Shown here piece after piece: positions 25,434-33,836 of a stretch of DNA of 64,000 nt. Origin of the DNA: Pseudomonas paraglycinae. Its GTDB lineage: Bacteria; Pseudomonadota; Gammaproteobacteria; Pseudomonadales; Pseudomonadaceae. The stretch is taken from contig NZ_BQHR01000008.1 in the NCBI RefSeq assembly GCF_021601625.1, forward strand, positions 1 to 64,000, read 5' to 3'. The notes under the pieces are model-generated. The model ran no database searches, was not told the origin of the DNA, and worked only from the letters and a program-made list of their open reading frames with translations. The translations under genes and the position numbers were made by a program. Every line of letters starts with the position of its first letter. Position 1 is the stretch's first letter.

Positions 25434-26333
25434 ATGGCTTTTTCATTACGAAAACTGACTCTGGCCATCGCCCTCAGCGGTGCAGTTTCAAGCCCTCTGC
25501 TGGCTGCCGAGAAACCGTTGCGAGTGCTGGCCTCGTTGCCCATCACTTATGGTCTGGGTGAAGTCCTGCTCAAGGGCACCGACATCAGCCTCGAACGTGC
25601 GGCGCCAGCGAATCTGCCGGGCAGCCGCCAGACCGCCTATTTCACCGGTCGCGGCGCCCCGGCGCTGAGCAAACTGGCCACTGGCGCCGATGCCGTGATC
25701 GGCGTGCGCTCGCTGTGGGCCGATGACCCGCTGTATCCGATCGCCCGCCGCAGCAACATCCGCATCGTCGAAGTCGACGCCGCCCGCCCTGTGGACGGCG
25801 CCCTGCCCGGCATTGCCGTACAACCGGGGCTCAAGGTCGACGGTTTGAACAGCCAGCCGTGGCTGGCGAGCAACAACATGGGGCGCATGGCCGACGTGAT
25901 GGCGGCAGACCTGGTGCGCCTGGCACCGAAGGACAAACCGAAGATCGAGGCCAATCTGGCGGCACTGAAACAGCGCCTGCTGAAACTCAGTGCCGACAGC
26001 GAGGCGCGTCTGGCCAGTGCCGACAACCTGAGCGTGATGAGCCTGAGCGATCACTTCGGTTACCTGATCGGCAGCCTCAATCTGGAATTGATCGGACAGG
26101 ATGCCCGCGCGGATGCCGAATGGACGCCGGAGGATCTGAAAAAACTGACCGCCACCCTGAAAGACAATGACGTGGCGGTGGTGCTGCACCATCGGCAGCC
26201 GTCGGACGAGGTGAAAGCGGCGATTGCCGAATCGGGCAGTCATCTGCTGGTGCTGAGCACCGATGCGGCAGATCCGGTGGCAGAGCTGGAAGGCAATGTG
26301 GATGTGCTGCTCAAGGGCCTGAGCGGCGCCTAA
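25434..26333 (+). CDS. fpvF: FpvF: second periplasmic binding protein of the pyoverdine-iron system
   Basis: This 299-residue exported protein (signal peptide to about residue 25, PLLA-AEK) has the cluster-9 binding-protein fold but lacks several of the histidines of FpvC. It carries instead SRQTAYFTGRGAPALSKLATGADAVIG and SLSDHFGYLI. In P. aeruginosa FpvF binds pyoverdine and interacts with FpvC, so it probably presents the siderophore to the reductase. Its ATG follows directly on the fpvE stop. It ends before a BIME-like repeat and the shared terminator. Confidence 0.85.
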   Translation: MAFSLRKLTLAIALSGAVSSPLLAAEKPLRVLASLPITYGLGEVLLKGTDISLERAAPANLPGSRQTAYFTGRGAPALSKLATGADAVIGVRSLWADDPLYPIARRSNIRIVEVDAARPVDGALPGIAVQPGLKVDGLNSQPWLASNNMGRMADVMAADLVRLAPKDKPKIEANLAALKQRLLKLSADSEARLASADNLSVMSLSDHFGYLIGSLNLELIGQDARADAEWTPEDLKKLTATLKDNDVAVVLHHRQPSDEVKAAIAESGSHLLVLSTDAADPVAELEGNVDVLLKGLSGA

Positions 26334-26352
26334 GGCCAGTTGCCCCCCCGTT

Positions 26353-26463
26353 GATCGTTCCCACGCTCCGCGTGGGAATGCAGCCCGGGACGCTCCGCGT
26401 CCCTTGCGAAGCGGACGCGGAGCGTCCAATGAGGCATTCCCACGCAGAGCGTGGGAACGATCA
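26353..26463. repeat. BIME-like pair of REP sequences
   Basis: Inverted copies of a Pseudomonas repetitive palindrome flank a second inverted pair. The outer arms are GATCGTTCCCACGC (26353-26366) and GCGTGGGAACGATC near 26449-26462. The inner pair is GGACGCTCCGCGTCC near 26388 and GGACGCGGAGCGTCC near 26413. It sits in the 3' region of the fpv operon, before the terminator. Confidence 0.8.
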
Positions 26464-26484
26464 TCAAGGCCGATCTTCCAGACA

Positions 26485-26529
26485 TGAAAAAACCCGCTGA
26501 CTGTTTCCAGCCCAGCGGGTTTCTTTTTG
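26485..26529. terminator. Bidirectional terminator between fpvF and mbtH
   Basis: AACCCGCTG (26491-26499) pairs with CAGCGGGTT (26513-26521). An A run precedes the stem and TTCTTTTT follows it, so it can terminate both fpvF (+) and the pvdH/mbtH transcript (-). Confidence 0.85.
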
Positions 26530-26538
26530 CCTGAAGAC

Positions 26539-26763
26539 TTACTGTGCAGCCGCTTGCGCTTCCATCTTCTGACGCAGGCTCAGCGGGCGCATGTCGGTCC
26601 AGACTTCTTCGATGTAGGCCAGACATTCCTTTTTCAGGCCACTCTTGCCGACGGTGCGCCAACCTTCCGGCACGGCCTTGTAATCAGGCCAGATCGAGTA
26701 CTGCTCTTCGTGGTTGACCACGACTTGAAAGAGGATGTCCTCGCGGTCGAATACTGAAGTCAT
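26539..26763 (-). CDS. MbtH-like NRPS accessory protein
   Basis: This 74-residue protein carries the MbtH signature: [23 protein letters not shown] (about 17-39) and the conserved Trp-containing end [16 protein letters not shown] (about 50-65). MbtH proteins bind adenylation domains and are needed for their folding or activity, so it should serve the pyoverdine synthetases, including pvdL. It corresponds to PA2412 of the P. aeruginosa pvd region. GGAG lies upstream of the ATG at 26763, and it follows pvdH after 83 bp, probably as one PvdS-driven operon. Confidence 0.92.
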   Translation of the reverse strand: MTSVFDREDILFQVVVNHEEQYSIWPDYKAVPEGWRTVGKSGLKKECLAYIEEVWTDMRPLSLRQKMEAQAAAQ

Positions 26764-26846
26764 GCTGTGTCTCCATCGCTGTAAGGGTGGGCTGCACGAC
26801 GGGTGCAGCCGGGTATGTAGAAAGAACGTTCGACGCGGCGAAAAAT

Positions 26847-28259
26847 TTACAGGCCGGCGGTCGCGGCGCTCAACGCACGGCCGAAGATCTCGGCGACGCG
26901 GTCGATTTCCGCGGCGGTGATCACCAGCGGCGGCAGGAATCGCACCACCGCACCATGCCGACCGCCCAGCTCCAGAATCAGGCCACGCTTGAGGCATTCG
27001 CGCTGAACCAGCGGCGCCAGACGCGCAAACGCCGGTGGATGGCCGAGTGCGTCCGGCGTACCGTTCGGATCGACCAGTTCGACACCGAGCATCAGGCCAC
27101 GACCACGAATGTCGCCCAGTTGCGGGAAGTCGCGCTGCAGGATGTGCAAGTGCTCGCTCAGGCGTTCGCCCATCGCAGCGGCGTGTTCGCAGACCTTGTG
27201 CTCGACCAGGTAACGCATCACGGCAGAGCCGGCGGCCATCGCCATCTGATTGCCACGGAACGTACCGGCGTGGGCGCCCGGCTGCCAGGTGTCGAGCCAG
27301 TCGCGATAAACCACCACGGCCAGCGGCAGGCTGCCGCCGATGGCTTTGGACAGCACCACCACGTCCGGGGTGATGCCGGCGTGTTCGAAGGCAAACATCT
27401 TGCCGGTACGGGCGAAACCGCTCTGGATTTCGTCGATGATCAACGCTACGCCAACCTTCTCGGTGATGCGGCGCAGACCGCGTAGCCACTCGATGTCCGC
27501 CGGGATCACACCGCCCTCGCCCTGCACCGCTTCAACGATGACTGCGGCCGGCAATTGCACGCCGGCCTCGGGATCATTGAGCAGGTTTTCCAGGTAACTC
27601 AGGTTGGCCTTCACACCCGCCGCGCCACCGAGGCCGAACGGGCAGCGGTAGTCGTACGGGAACGGCATGAATTGCACGCCGGTGCTGAGCAATGCGCCCA
27701 ACGGTTTCTTCGGACCGAGGCTGCCCATCAGACTCAAGGCGCCCTGGCTCATGCCGTGGTAACCGCCGGAAAACGACAGTACGGTGCTGCGCCCGGTGGC
27801 GGTGCGCACCAGTTTCAGCGCAGCTTCCACGGCGTCGGTGCCGGTCGGGCCGCAGAACTGGATTTTCGCTTCCTTGGCCAATGCTGGAGGCAGCAGGCCG
27901 AACAGGTCCTGAACGAATTGGTCTTTCACCGGCGTGGTCAGGTCCAGGGTGTGCAGCGGCAGCTCATCGGCCAGCACCTGCTGGATCGCCTCGATCACCA
28001 CCGGGTGGTTATGCCCCAGCGCCAGAGTGCCGGCACCGGCCAGGCAATCGATGAAGGTACGGCCTTCGACGTCTTCGACGTACAGGCCCTTGGCGCGCTT
28101 CAGTGCCAGCGGAATTCGGCGCGGGTAGCTGCGGGCATTGGATTCCTGCTGGCTCTGCCGGGCAAGCAATGGTGATTCATTGAACTGATACAGCGTTTCA
28201 GCCGGCGCGGAGGCGATCCGGGCCGACGACTCTTCAATAAGGCTGGTGGCGACTGACAT
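26847..28259 (-). CDS. pvdH: Diaminobutyrate-2-oxoglutarate aminotransferase
   Basis: This 470-residue class-III aminotransferase makes L-2,4-diaminobutyrate from aspartate semialdehyde, the residue loaded by the last module of pvdL. The PLP lysine is Lys305 (VLSKAIGGS), and [18 protein letters not shown] (276-293) and the [14 protein letters not shown] substrate region (137-150) are family marks. I chose the ATG at 28259, preceded by GAGGGG; the open frame continues to 28367 but that part covers promoter sequence. A perfect PvdS box lies 103-126 bp upstream (28362-28385). Confidence 0.92.
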   Translation of the reverse strand: MSVATSLIEESSARIASAPAETLYQFNESPLLARQSQQESNARSYPRRIPLALKRAKGLYVEDVEGRTFIDCLAGAGTLALGHNHPVVIEAIQQVLADELPLHTLDLTTPVKDQFVQDLFGLLPPALAKEAKIQFCGPTGTDAVEAALKLVRTATGRSTVLSFSGGYHGMSQGALSLMGSLGPKKPLGALLSTGVQFMPFPYDYRCPFGLGGAAGVKANLSYLENLLNDPEAGVQLPAAVIVEAVQGEGGVIPADIEWLRGLRRITEKVGVALIIDEIQSGFARTGKMFAFEHAGITPDVVVLSKAIGGSLPLAVVVYRDWLDTWQPGAHAGTFRGNQMAMAAGSAVMRYLVEHKVCEHAAAMGERLSEHLHILQRDFPQLGDIRGRGLMLGVELVDPNGTPDALGHPPAFARLAPLVQRECLKRGLILELGGRHGAVVRFLPPLVITAAEIDRVAEIFGRALSAATAGL

Positions 28260-28361
28260 CTCTCGACCCCTCAATACGCTATGGATAGTGACCAAAACTG
28301 CACACCGGGCAGGTGCGCGTTCCGGTCGCGGGGCGCACATGCAGGTTTTCCTGTTCTGGAA

Positions 28362-28385
28362 ACGCACCAGCGTGTCGAGGATTTA
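28362..28385 (-). promoter_or_regulatory. PvdS (iron-starvation) box of pvdH
   Basis: On the minus strand TAAAT (28385-28381), 16 bp and CGT (28364-28362) match the PvdS promoter consensus exactly. It begins just after the stop of the upstream GNAT gene and drives pvdH-mbtH. Confidence 0.85.
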
Positions 28386-28401
28386 CACCCTTGATCGAAT
28401 G

Positions 28402-28887
28402 TCAGGCCGACAATGCCAGCGGCTTGTGCATCGGCAGGCTCAAAACGCCGTGATGCGTGAAGGCAGACGCCGCTTCGCGATACCCCAGGCGCCGGTAGAA
28501 CGCCTCGCCGGTTCGCGTGCTGGCGAGCGTGACGCAAGGCCGGCCGCGAATCCTCAGCCAACCCTCGAGATCGCCCACCAGCGCGCGGCCCGCGCCCCGG
28601 CGAAACCACTCCGGCTGCACATGACAAAACGTGATCTCGCCATTGGCGGCGGCCATGCCGACCCCGACCGGCTTATCGTGAAGAAGCGCGATATTCAGAT
28701 AGAGATGCGGATCGGCGAGCCAGCCGCTGATGTGTTCCGCCGATTGTCGGCGAACCCAGCGGTCGACCAGTTGGGGATCGTTGCGATGATCGAGCGCGCA
28801 ACCGACACGGATCGAGCGCTCGAGAATCCGGCTGATGATGCCGGCGTCGGCGGGTGTGGCGGGACAGATGTGGATAGGTGCTTCCAT
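28402..28887 (-). CDS. GNAT-family N-acetyltransferase
   Basis: This 161-residue protein has the GNAT fold: the N-terminal PATPADAGIISRILERSI helix, a central strand with GEITFCHVQPEWFRRGAGRALVGDLEGWL carrying the acetyl-CoA loop (R/Q-x-x-G-x-A equivalent RRGAGRA, about 96-102), and the FYRRLGYRE motif near 133. The ATG at 28887 has GAGGG upstream; an ATG at 28932 is possible. It precedes pvdH in the same direction, but the PvdS box between them suggests separate transcripts. The acetyl acceptor is unknown. Confidence 0.75.
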   Translation of the reverse strand: MEAPIHICPATPADAGIISRILERSIRVGCALDHRNDPQLVDRWVRRQSAEHISGWLADPHLYLNIALLHDKPVGVGMAAANGEITFCHVQPEWFRRGAGRALVGDLEGWLRIRGRPCVTLASTRTGEAFYRRLGYREAASAFTHHGVLSLPMHKPLALSA

Positions 28888-28994
28888 GGCGCTGTTTCCC
28901 TCAATCCATTGAGTCAAAGGCTGGGGCGACAATAACGTCGCGGCCGGCGGATGACTAATGGAGAGAGGTTACATTTGATGTGCCTGGCAACCTT

Positions 28995-30320
28995 TCAGAC
29001 CGGTTGCAGCGGCATGGTCAGCTCGACCCGCAAACCATCCGGGCGGCTGTCGAAATGCAGGGTGCAGGCGCAGCGTTGAACGATGGCCTGGACAATCGCC
29101 AGCCCCAATCCGCAGCCGGTGCTCTGGCCGTTGCGCCAGAAGCGCTGGGTCAGATGTTGCAGATCGTCCGGGGCAATGCCCGGCCCGTGATCGCGCACTA
29201 CGAAACGCACACGATTGGCGATGGTTTCCAGGCTCAACTCCACCGCGCCGTCGGTCGGCGTGTGGCGCAGGGCGTTGTCCAACAGATTACGCAGAGCCGC
29301 GATCGACAGCACCGCCGGCATTTGCAGGGGCGCATCGGACAATCGCTCAGGCAGGTGCAGCTTGATGCGCTGGCGCTGGTCACTGGCCGAATCCTGAATC
29401 GCCAGTTTCGCCACCTCTTCGGCGCTGCACTGCACACCGTCGTCGAACGACAGACTGCCCTCGACCCGCGCCAGCAACAGCAATTGCTCAAGGGTCCGGT
29501 GCAGGCGGTCGGCGCCCTCCTCGGCCCGGGCCAGGGACTGATCGCGGGCACTGCCTTCGGTCATGCGCGCCACTTGCAGGTGGGTCTTGATCGCCGTCAG
29601 CGGGCTGCGCAGTTCATGGGCGGCATCGCCGGTCAGGCGACGTTCGCGTTCGATGGTCTTGCCGATGCGCTGGAACAACTGATTCTGGGTTTCGAGCAGC
29701 GGTTTCAATTCGCTGGGGAATGACTGCAACTGCAAAGGTTCGAGCGAATCCGCGTTGCGACGCATCAAGGCTTCACGCAAGCGATTGAGCGGCGCCAGGC
29801 CCTGACCGATCCCCAGCCACAACAGGCACAGGCAGCCGAGCAGCGCCACGCCCACCGGCACCGAGGCCGCCAGCAGGATCGACATGTTCAGGGCTTCGCG
29901 CTCGATGACCCGGTCGGCAGTGGTAATTCGCACATCGCCCCGAGCCAGGGTGAAGCTGCGCCAAGGCGCGCCATCGATCATCTGATCGTGGAAACCCATT
30001 TTCTGCGCTTCCAGCGCCTGTTCCGGATTGTTGTGGCTGCGGGCAAGAATTTCCCCGCGCAACGAGCTGACCTGACAGGCCATGCCGCCGGGAATGTTCA
30101 GTTGCTCGGCGCTGAAGTGAGTGCCTTCGCCTTTGCTCGGGATGGCCGGCAATTGTTCCAGCAATCCGGCGACCATCCGCGCCGACGCCACCAGGCGCTG
30201 GTCGAGGGAAAACATCATCTGGTTACGCAGGTCGCTGAGCATCCAGGCGGCCGCCAGGGCCCAGATCAGCGCGAACGCGGCGCCGAGGGTCAGGCTCAGA
30301 CGCAGGCGCAGACTCATCAC
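28995..30320 (-). CDS. dsbS: Sensor histidine kinase DsbS
   Basis: This 441-residue kinase has two membrane helices (about 8-30 and 148-171) around a periplasmic sensor of roughly 115 residues, then a HAMP-like linker, HisKA with His235 in GDAAHELRSPLTAIKTH, and an HATPase domain (LRNLLDNALRHTP, VRDHGPGIAPDD, GCGLGLAIV). It matches the kinase beside the dsbDEG genes in P. aeruginosa (PA2480, DsbS), described as a Cu(I) sensor using a single periplasmic cysteine. Cys82 here (GGMACQVSS) is the only cysteine in the sensor domain. Its start overlaps the dsbR stop by 4 bases. Confidence 0.8.
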   Translation of the reverse strand: MMSLRLRLSLTLGAAFALIWALAAAWMLSDLRNQMMFSLDQRLVASARMVAGLLEQLPAIPSKGEGTHFSAEQLNIPGGMACQVSSLRGEILARSHNNPEQALEAQKMGFHDQMIDGAPWRSFTLARGDVRITTADRVIEREALNMSILLAASVPVGVALLGCLCLLWLGIGQGLAPLNRLREALMRRNADSLEPLQLQSFPSELKPLLETQNQLFQRIGKTIERERRLTGDAAHELRSPLTAIKTHLQVARMTEGSARDQSLARAEEGADRLHRTLEQLLLLARVEGSLSFDDGVQCSAEEVAKLAIQDSASDQRQRIKLHLPERLSDAPLQMPAVLSIAALRNLLDNALRHTPTDGAVELSLETIANRVRFVVRDHGPGIAPDDLQHLTQRFWRNGQSTGCGLGLAIVQAIVQRCACTLHFDSRPDGLRVELTMPLQPV

Positions 30321-30997
30321 TTGTCAGATTCTCCACCATCGGCCGGGCCCAGGCGATAACCCAGACCCCGTACAGTTTCGACGATGCCCTTGCCAAGTTT
30401 GCTGCGCAGGTGATGGATGTGCACGTTGAGCGCGTTGCTCTCCAGCTCATCGTTGAAACCGTAGACGCTGTCCTTCAATTGCTCGGTGGACAGCACCCGG
30501 CCACGGTTGTGCAGCAAGGCTTGCAGCAGGGATTGTTCACGACGGGACAGGTCCACCGGACGGCCCGCCAGCGTGGTTTCACGACTGCTCGGGTCGTAGG
30601 TCAGCGCACCGTGTTCGATCAGGTTGACACTGCGCCCGGCTACCCGGCGCAGCAGGGTTTGCAGACGCGCGAACAATTCGCGCAGATCGAAAGGCTTAAG
30701 CAGATAGTCATCGGCACCGGACTGCAAACCGTCGACACGGTCGGTGACCGAGTCCCGCGCGGTAAGGATCAGTACCGGAATCTCCAGGCCCTGCTGGCGC
30801 AGTTGCTGCAGCAGTTTGAGGCCATCTTCGTCCGGCAGGCCGAGATCGAGCACCATCACGTCGAACTGGGCAACCTTGAGAATCGCCCGCGCCTTGGAGG
30901 CGGTGTTGACGTGCTCGACCGTCAGGCCTTGCGCCGTCAGCCCGGCGACGATCCCGCTGGCGATCAACTCATCGTCTTCGCAAACCAGTACGTGCAT
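30317..30997 (-). CDS. dsbR: OmpR-family response regulator DsbR
   Basis: This 226-residue regulator has a receiver domain (phosphoacceptor Asp51 in VMVLDLGLPDEDG, Lys near 101 in YLLKPFDLREL) and a C-terminal winged helix (RVLSTEQLKDSVYGFNDELESNALNVHIHHLRSKLG). It is of the QseB/PmrA type and matches PA2479 (DsbR), which activates dsbDEG under copper stress. The ATG at 30997 has GGAG 6 bases upstream. An ATAAT-N6-TTAAT repeat upstream (31038-31053) and a better one before dsbD suggest autoregulation plus activation. A foreign-looking gene now separates it from dsbD. Confidence 0.83.
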   Translation of the reverse strand: MHVLVCEDDELIASGIVAGLTAQGLTVEHVNTASKARAILKVAQFDVMVLDLGLPDEDGLKLLQQLRQQGLEIPVLILTARDSVTDRVDGLQSGADDYLLKPFDLRELFARLQTLLRRVAGRSVNLIEHGALTYDPSSRETTLAGRPVDLSRREQSLLQALLHNRGRVLSTEQLKDSVYGFNDELESNALNVHIHHLRSKLGKGIVETVRGLGYRLGPADGGESDK

Positions 30998-31309
30998 GGG
31001 AGCTCCATGAGAAAAAACGCGATTCAAGCAGGAGAGGATTAAGCGGCAATTATGGACACTGCCCGCGCCAAGGAAAAGCATGATCCCGATGTATACGACT
31101 GCGGGCAATGGTTTTCTCAATAGCGATTATCGCGATGACAACTAAAAACCAACAGACAATAACTTATCAAGTTCAAAGCGACACAAATGGCAATCACATA
31201 ATCAGTGCGCAAAAGTTATTTATCACGTTAACCTTCAACTGCAGAACATACAAACACCACACTTACTACAACACCGAACAACCAATTATCTATTCCAAGG
31301 AACTATCAA
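30998..31309. other. AT-rich spacer between dsbR and the hemopexin-like gene
   Basis: This 312-base stretch contains no convincing gene. A PmrA/DsbR-type repeat lies near dsbR (31038-31053). From about 31120 the sequence becomes markedly A/T rich and remains so into the next gene, unlike the rest of the window. An AAGGA ribosome site is at its right end (31299-31303). Confidence 0.6.
31038..31053 (-). promoter_or_regulatory. Candidate DsbR box upstream of dsbR
   Basis: The minus strand reads ATAAT (31053-31049), six bases and TTAAT (31042-31038), direct repeats with an 11-bp period. This resembles the PmrA/QseB-type box and the perfect copy before dsbD. One mismatch makes this a moderate call. 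Confidence 0.4.
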
Positions 31310-31981
31310 ATGTCCAAACTCAACAACTTTGTTGCTATCGACTGGCGCTCCGGCCCTGACCGGATTTACTTTTTCTTCAAAGATACTGAAACATTTTCCT
31401 GCTACAACAATGGCGACGAAGAAGTACCCGGCGAATATCCAAAACCGATCAAGGGGCACTGGGAAGGGTTCGATGCCTATGCCAAGCATCTGCGGTTCGG
31501 CTTCACCCAGACCCAGGCGGGCGACAAGGATATTGTCTGGTTATTCTTTTACAATGGTGATCGCCCGATGGTTTGCGCCTATAACCAGGACACCGGAAAG
31601 GCTGATGCCTTTTACAATCTTTCCAACTCCCTGTGGACGCCGATCCTGCCCTACTTCGACAGAATCGTTGCCGGTACTTGGCTGGAAGCCATCGGGTACA
31701 AAAATCTGTTTCGCTTCTTGTTGAATGACGGGACCCACTTGACGCTGGATACTGTAACGCGAAAAGTAAATCACCATCCAACAGCAGTACTGCCCGGACT
31801 TGAACTTTATAAAGATCGCCTTGTTACCGCGGCTCAGATTGATCCGACCTTTAGCGACAACCTCTGGTATATCTTCCTGACCAATGACCAGTTCGTGGTT
31901 TACAACATGCAGAAAGGCCGAGTCGAGGGTGGTGTGCACAACGTGAGCGGTACATTCGCCGGGCTGACACGGGGTCTCTGA
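31310..31981 (+). CDS. Orphan four-repeat hemopexin-like protein
   Basis: This 223-residue protein is built of four repeats of 50-58 residues starting near Asp17, Asp74, Asn132 and Asp183. The first (DRIYFFFKDTETFSCYN, then GEYPKPIKGHWEGF) follows the hemopexin-repeat pattern YFF-G-x-YW ... YP-x-x-I-x-x-W-x-G; later ones read DIVWLFFYNGD, NLFRFLLNDGT and NLWYIFLTNDQ. Four such units equal one four-bladed propeller. There is no signal peptide or membrane segment. Base composition and codon use are more A/T rich than the neighbours, suggesting acquisition. AAGGA lies upstream of the ATG. It interrupts the dsbR-dsbD arrangement known in P. aeruginosa. Haem or ligand binding is not shown by the sequence. 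Confidence 0.7.
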   Translation: MSKLNNFVAIDWRSGPDRIYFFFKDTETFSCYNNGDEEVPGEYPKPIKGHWEGFDAYAKHLRFGFTQTQAGDKDIVWLFFYNGDRPMVCAYNQDTGKADAFYNLSNSLWTPILPYFDRIVAGTWLEAIGYKNLFRFLLNDGTHLTLDTVTRKVNHHPTAVLPGLELYKDRLVTAAQIDPTFSDNLWYIFLTNDQFVVYNMQKGRVEGGVHNVSGTFAGLTRGL

Positions 31982-32037
31982 CTCCATCATTCGTTTGCAA
32001 TACTGCAGCGTCTCGCAGGTTTGACGCATGGATATAC

Positions 32038-32058
32038 CCGGTTAATCACCGGTTAATC
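32038..32058 (+). promoter_or_regulatory. Candidate DsbR box upstream of dsbD
   Basis: Two perfect copies of CCGGTTAATC (32038-32047 and 32049-32058) repeat with an 11-bp period, one helical turn. This is the arrangement bound by dimers of OmpR-family regulators. They lie 48-68 bp before the dsbD start, at a plausible -35 position. Confidence 0.65.
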
Positions 32059-32105
32059 GCCGCCGCCCATTGTGCCCCTCAATTGCACAGGGACAAGGCT
32101 CCTCC

Positions 32106-33836
32106 ATGCGTCATTTTTTTCTATTGTTTGCACTGTTGATTTCGAGTCTGGCTCAGGCAGGGAATGATCCCTTTGCGTCAAAACCGGAGTTCCTGCCGGT
32201 CGACAAGGCATTCGTACTGACCTCTGAGCGTCTGGATTCCGGTGAGACCCAGCTGTTCTGGCAAATCGCCGACGGTTATTACCTGTACCAGAAGCGTCTG
32301 AAGTTCGATGGGCTGGCGACACAAAACGTCCCGGCCCTGCCGGAGGGCGAATCCCACAGCGACGAGTATTTCGGCGAACAGCCGGTTTATCGTCAGGGTC
32401 TGGAACTGAAGATTCCCGCAGCCGCCACGGGCCAGATAAAGGTCAGCTATCAGGGCTGCGCCGACGCCGGCCTTTGCTATCCGCCACAAACCCGAGTGAT
32501 CGACCTCGGCGGCAAAGCCGCAGCAACGACAGATGAAGCGCCGGATCAGGCACTGGCCAGCGGTCTGCAACAGCACTCGCTGGGCTGGAGTCTGCTGGTG
32601 TTCTTCGGCCTCGGTCTGCTGCTGGCCTTTGCTCCATGCTCATTGCCGATGCTGCCGATTCTGGCCGGCATGGTAGTCGGCAGCGGCGCCACGCCGCGTC
32701 GCGGTTTCGCGCTGGCCGGCAGTTATGTGGTTTGCATGGCGCTGGTGTATGCGGCGATGGGCGTCATCGCTGCGCTGCTGGGGGCGAACCTGCAGGCGTG
32801 GTTGCAGAACCCTTGGTTGCTCGGGACTTTTGCGGCCGTATTTGTGGTTCTGGCGCTGCCGATGTTCGGCTTCTTCGAGCTGCAATTGCCGGTGGCCCTG
32901 CGGGATCGACTGGAACATGCCTCGCGCAGTCAACGCGGTGGCAGTCTGGTCGGCGCGGGCGTACTGGGCGCGTTGTCCGGTCTGCTGGTCGGCCCATGCA
33001 TGACCGCACCGCTGGCGGGCGCCCTGCTTTACATCGCGCAAAGTGGCAACGCGCTGCACGGCGGTCTGATTCTGTTTGCCCTCGGGATCGGCATCGGCGT
33101 ACCGCTATTGTTGCTGGTAACCGTCGGCAATCGCTTCCTGCCCAAACCCGGCGCGTGGATGAACCTGCTCAAGGGCGTGTTCGGTTTCCTGTTCCTCGCC
33201 ACCGCGCTGCTGATGCTGCGTCCGGTGCTGGATCCGTCGCTGTGGCTGGGTCTGTGCGGCGCGCTGCTGTTGATCGCCGCTTACAGTGCCTGGAAACAGT
33301 CAGAAGGCTTCGGTCGCGTGGCACAGTTGTTCGGTGCCGGTTCGCTGTTACTGGGCTTGTGGGGCAGTCTGTTGGTGGTCGGTGCGGCGGGTGGCAGTGA
33401 CGATCCGTATCAGCCGTTGCAGGTGTACAGCGCCGGCCGTGTCGGATCTGCGGCGCCCAGCGGCCACGAAGCCTTCACGACGATCAAGGATCCGGGCGCC
33501 CTGCAACGCGAGCTCGACACCGCCAAAGCGCAGGGCCAGTGGGTGCTGCTCGATTACTACGCCGACTGGTGCACGTCGTGCAAAGTCATGGAGAAACAGG
33601 TGTTCGGCCAGGCGCGGGTGATGCAGGCCCTGAGCGATGTGCGCTTGCTCCGACTCGACGTGACCGCCGACAATGCCGCCAGCCGCGAACTGCTCGGCCG
33701 TTATAAAGTGCCGGGGCCACCGAGTTTCGTGTGGATCGGCGCCGACGGCGAAGAGCGCCGCAGCCAGCGCATCACCGGCGAGGTCGATGCCGATACTTTC
33801 CTGCAACGCTGGACCACCACCCGAGACGCCCGTTAA
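32106..33836 (+). CDS. dsbD: Thiol:disulfide interchange protein DsbD
   Basis: This 576-residue protein carries electrons from cytoplasmic thioredoxin to the periplasm. It has a signal peptide (to about residue 18), the periplasmic alpha domain with its cysteine pair in GCADAGLCYPP (about 118-124), an eight-helix membrane core with cysteines in FAPCSLPMLP and VGPCMTAPL, and a C-terminal thioredoxin domain with DWCTSCK (about 489). The ATG at 32106 gives the export signal. It is the first gene of dsbD-tlpA-dsbG; its stop overlaps the next start by one base. It resembles the second DsbD (PA2478) of P. aeruginosa. Confidence 0.9.
   Translation: MRHFFLLFALLISSLAQAGNDPFASKPEFLPVDKAFVLTSERLDSGETQLFWQIADGYYLYQKRLKFDGLATQNVPALPEGESHSDEYFGEQPVYRQGLELKIPAAATGQIKVSYQGCADAGLCYPPQTRVIDLGGKAAATTDEAPDQALASGLQQHSLGWSLLVFFGLGLLLAFAPCSLPMLPILAGMVVGSGATPRRGFALAGSYVVCMALVYAAMGVIAALLGANLQAWLQNPWLLGTFAAVFVVLALPMFGFFELQLPVALRDRLEHASRSQRGGSLVGAGVLGALSGLLVGPCMTAPLAGALLYIAQSGNALHGGLILFALGIGIGVPLLLLVTVGNRFLPKPGAWMNLLKGVFGFLFLATALLMLRPVLDPSLWLGLCGALLLIAAYSAWKQSEGFGRVAQLFGAGSLLLGLWGSLLVVGAAGGSDDPYQPLQVYSAGRVGSAAPSGHEAFTTIKDPGALQRELDTAKAQGQWVLLDYYADWCTSCKVMEKQVFGQARVMQALSDVRLLRLDVTADNAASRELLGRYKVPGPPSFVWIGADGEERRSQRITGEVDADTFLQRWTTTRDAR

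Noticed and set aside
31108-31359. An 83-codon open frame ahead of the hemopexin-like gene
   Set aside because: It overlaps the start of the better-supported gene in another frame, has no ribosome site and is of low complexity.
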